Assembly (NCBI RefSeq): GCF_000420445.1
Contig: NZ_ATUY01000006.1
Location: 1 to 64,000 of the forward strand
Origin: Actinotignum urinale DSM 15805
GTDB taxonomy: Bacteria; Actinomycetota; Actinomycetes; Actinomycetales; Actinomycetaceae
DNA length: 64,000 nt
Reading direction: 5' to 3'
Shown in pieces: positions 62,011-64,000 of the stretch. The notes below the pieces were generated by a model. It saw nothing but the letters and a program-made list of their open reading frames with translations. It searched no databases and had not been told where the DNA came from. The number at the start of each line of letters is the position of its first letter. Within the stretch, counting starts at the first letter, position 1. The translations under genes were made by a program, and so were the position numbers.

Positions 62011-63905
62011 GTTCCATGCGACTTCAAAAGCCCACCCATTTTTGGGAGTCGTTCCGGCGTATGCTCGGCATTTTTGTGCCGTGGAAATGGCGGATTGTGG
62101 TGGCAACGATTGGTGGCGGAATCTGGGCGGCCACAAATATTTCAGCGCCCCTCCTGTTGGGTGCGATAACGAACACGATTTTTGAAGGCGTTTTTTCGCG
62201 GAATATTCCTGCGGGGATGTCGAAGGCGCAAAGCGTTGCGCTACTGCGCGAAAGCGGGCACGAAAATATCGCCTCCATGGTTGACGCAATGGATATTGTG
62301 CCCGGGCAAGGTATTGATTTTCACCGGCTCGGCTGGCTTGCCGTGGCGCTTATCGTGCTGTATCTGTTCGGCAATTTCGTGAACTATGCGGTTGGTATAA
62401 CGATGAATCGCGTGATTGCGCGAGGCATGTTCCATCTTCGCGAGCGCGCCGAAAAGAAAATCCACACTCTTCCGCTGTCCTCGATTGACGGCCAGAAGCG
62501 TGGCGACGTCATGTCCAGGGTCACGAACGACATCGACAATATGACAACCTCTCTACAGCAAACACTGTCCAGTTTGATCACGAATATTTTGTGGGGCCTG
62601 GGTTTGATGGTGATGATGCTGGCCGTGTCCTGGAAGTTGGCGCTGGTTGTCATGTTGATGTTACCGTGCAGTTTCCTCATGGTTGGCCTGATTGGGCCTC
62701 GCTCCCAAAAGGCGTATGTGAAGCAGTGGCAGGCAACAGGTACGCTCAACGGGCGCATTGAGGAAAGTTTTTCTGCCCACGCCCTGGTTCACGCTTACGG
62801 GCAGAAAGATTCCCAGATGGCTCATTTCCGTCAGGAAAATGAGGAGATGTATTCAGCGTCTTTGCGCGCTCAGATTCTGGGCGGTTTAATGATGCCGATT
62901 ATGATGTTCACCGGTTTGCTCACGTTTGTGGGTGTTGCGGTTCTTGGCGGTGTGCAGGTGGCTTCCGGGCAGTTGCGCTTGGGCACGGTTCAGGCGTTCA
63001 TCCAGTTTTCGCAGCAGTTTAATCAGCCGATGAACACGATTTCCATGTCGATTACGGTGTTGCAATCCGCGGTTGCGAGTGCGGAACGTGTTTTTGAGAT
63101 TTTGTTATCCGACGACGAAACGCCTGATTCGCCTGACGCTCCAGAACTTGTTCCTGGGCCTGGGCGTATTGTGTTTGAGAATGTTGATTTTTCTTATCGA
63201 GAAAACCAGCCCCTCATTGAAGATTTGAATCTTGAGGCTAAGCCCGGGCAGACCGTTGCTATTGTTGGCCCGACGGGTGCCGGTAAAACAACTCTGGTGA
63301 ACCTCATTATGCGTTTTTACGATATTGACGGTGGCAGGATTTTATTGGATGGGCAGGATATTGCCGAGTTGCGACGTAAAGACGTGCGTGGCCAGATTGG
63401 TATGGTGCTACAAGATCCGTGGCTGTTCCAGGGAACGATTCGGGAAAATATTCGTTACGGACGTGCTGATGCGATGGATGAGGATGTTGTGGCGGCCGCG
63501 AAGGCGACGTTTGTGGATCGTTTCGTTGCCAGCCTCCCGGATGGTTACGACACGGTTATAGAGGAGAATGCCGCGAATGTGAGTGCCGGGGAACGCCAGT
63601 TGATTACGATTGCGCGCGCGTTTATTTCAAAGCCGGCGATTCTCATTTTGGATGAAGCGACGAGCAATGTGGATACTCGTACTGAAGTGTTGGTGCAACG
63701 CGCCATGGCTGCGTTACGTGAAGGGCGCACGAGTTTCATTATTGCCCACAGGCTTTCCACGATTCGCGATGCGGACGTCATCCTTGTTATGGAAAAGGGT
63801 CGAATTGTGGAGCAGGGGAAGCACGAGGATTTGCTCGGCAAACAGGGCGCCTATTGGAAGCTCTACCAGGCGCAGTTCGCCGGGCTCACCGAAGAGGACT
63901 CATAA
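62001..63905 (+). CDS. ABC exporter half-transporter, heterodimer partner 2
   Basis: A 634-residue partner with the full motif set: Walker A VGPTGAGKTTLVNLIMRFYDIDGG near residue 423, Q-loop QDPWLFQGTIRENIRYG, signature NVSAGERQLITIARAF and Walker B ILILDEATSNVDT with the catalytic Glu, then HRLSTIRDADVILVMEKGRIVEQGKHEDLL. The membrane half has an insert (EGVFSRNIPAGMSKAQSVALLRESG near residue 55) after TM1, typical of TmrA/LmrC-type heterodimer subunits. Together with the preceding gene it should export drugs, lipids or peptides; nothing nearby fixes the substrate. ATG 62001 overlaps the previous stop. The stretch after 63905 to the edge holds nothing I recognise. Confidence 0.92.
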   Translation: MSMSSMRLQKPTHFWESFRRMLGIFVPWKWRIVVATIGGGIWAATNISAPLLLGAITNTIFEGVFSRNIPAGMSKAQSVALLRESGHENIASMVDAMDIVPGQGIDFHRLGWLAVALIVLYLFGNFVNYAVGITMNRVIARGMFHLRERAEKKIHTLPLSSIDGQKRGDVMSRVTNDIDNMTTSLQQTLSSLITNILWGLGLMVMMLAVSWKLALVVMLMLPCSFLMVGLIGPRSQKAYVKQWQATGTLNGRIEESFSAHALVHAYGQKDSQMAHFRQENEEMYSASLRAQILGGLMMPIMMFTGLLTFVGVAVLGGVQVASGQLRLGTVQAFIQFSQQFNQPMNTISMSITVLQSAVASAERVFEILLSDDETPDSPDAPELVPGPGRIVFENVDFSYRENQPLIEDLNLEAKPGQTVAIVGPTGAGKTTLVNLIMRFYDIDGGRILLDGQDIAELRRKDVRGQIGMVLQDPWLFQGTIRENIRYGRADAMDEDVVAAAKATFVDRFVASLPDGYDTVIEENAANVSAGERQLITIARAFISKPAILILDEATSNVDTRTEVLVQRAMAALREGRTSFIIAHRLSTIRDADVILVMEKGRIVEQGKHEDLLGKQGAYWKLYQAQFAGLTEEDS

Positions 63906-64000
63906 CAACACTCGCGGAAGGCCACAACACAACCTTTATCCTGCATTCGCAATTTTTCCTATTTTGCACCGCGCACACTCCCTCCCTGCACAAATTCACG

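Overview
The window looks like the chromosome of a moderate-GC actinomycete, most likely in the Actinomycetaceae (Arcanobacterium/Trueperella type). The evidence is a mycothiol synthase (MshD), a ClpC ATPase with an arginine-rich regulon style typical of the phylum, a GlxR-type CRP, a helicase/secretion neighbourhood (DEAH helicase next to a Tad-like pilus locus, as in the Rv3644c-Rv3660c region of Mycobacterium tuberculosis), and DUF4244, DUF2516 and Rv0811c/Rv0813c-like proteins. I cannot name the species from the sequence alone.

Layout. 1-301: end of an ISL3-family insertion sequence, then tRNA-Thr(CGU). 827-9529 (minus): a secreted peptidase-like lipoprotein, then topA-tmk-holB as a tight operon, and a large methyltransferase upstream of it. 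9842-12584 (plus): cstA and its small YbdD partner, ending in a strong terminator. 12728-20639: a 49-codon ORF overlapping a DEAH helicase (plus), facing a seven-gene Tad-like secretion/pilus operon (minus). 20928-23396: a Ser/Pro-rich membrane protein and a CRP/GlxR regulator. 23741-28809: a beta-galactosidase/glucuronidase-type GH2 enzyme with a GPH symporter and a divergent LacI regulator broken by a one-base frameshift in its DNA-binding domain. 28950-30581: SulP anion transporter. 30894-39680: L-arabinose use (sugar porter, LacI-type regulator, araB, araD, araA, aldose epimerase). 39771-45462: argCJBDF. 45605-51424: membrane protein, clpC, dtd, DUF2516, a reduced YgfZ-like protein and a nitrobindin-like protein. 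52053-58115: two phosphate systems, DUF47-Pit and pstSCAB, convergent on a shared terminator. 58351-59995: mshD and a conserved protein. 60074: tRNA-Lys(UUU). 60274-63905: a heterodimeric ABC exporter.

Regulation that can be read directly: a 16-bp palindrome of the LacI-operator type occurs both upstream of the sugar porter and upstream of araB, which ties the arabinose genes into one regulon; argC appears leaderless with a promoter overlapped by TTATGCA repeats; pstS and the DUF47-pit pair both have 11-nt-spaced GTTAA/GTTCA repeats resembling PHO boxes.

The most unusual general property is the number of short tandem repeats (15 to 51 bp units) at or inside gene ends: in tmk, the methyltransferase, cpaF, at the stop codon of the helicase, over the ribosome binding site of a TadE-like gene, and in several intergenic regions. 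Two intergenic regions also hold clusters of DnaA-box sequences (upstream of topA and upstream of the cpaE-like gene) although neither is the expected oriC neighbourhood.
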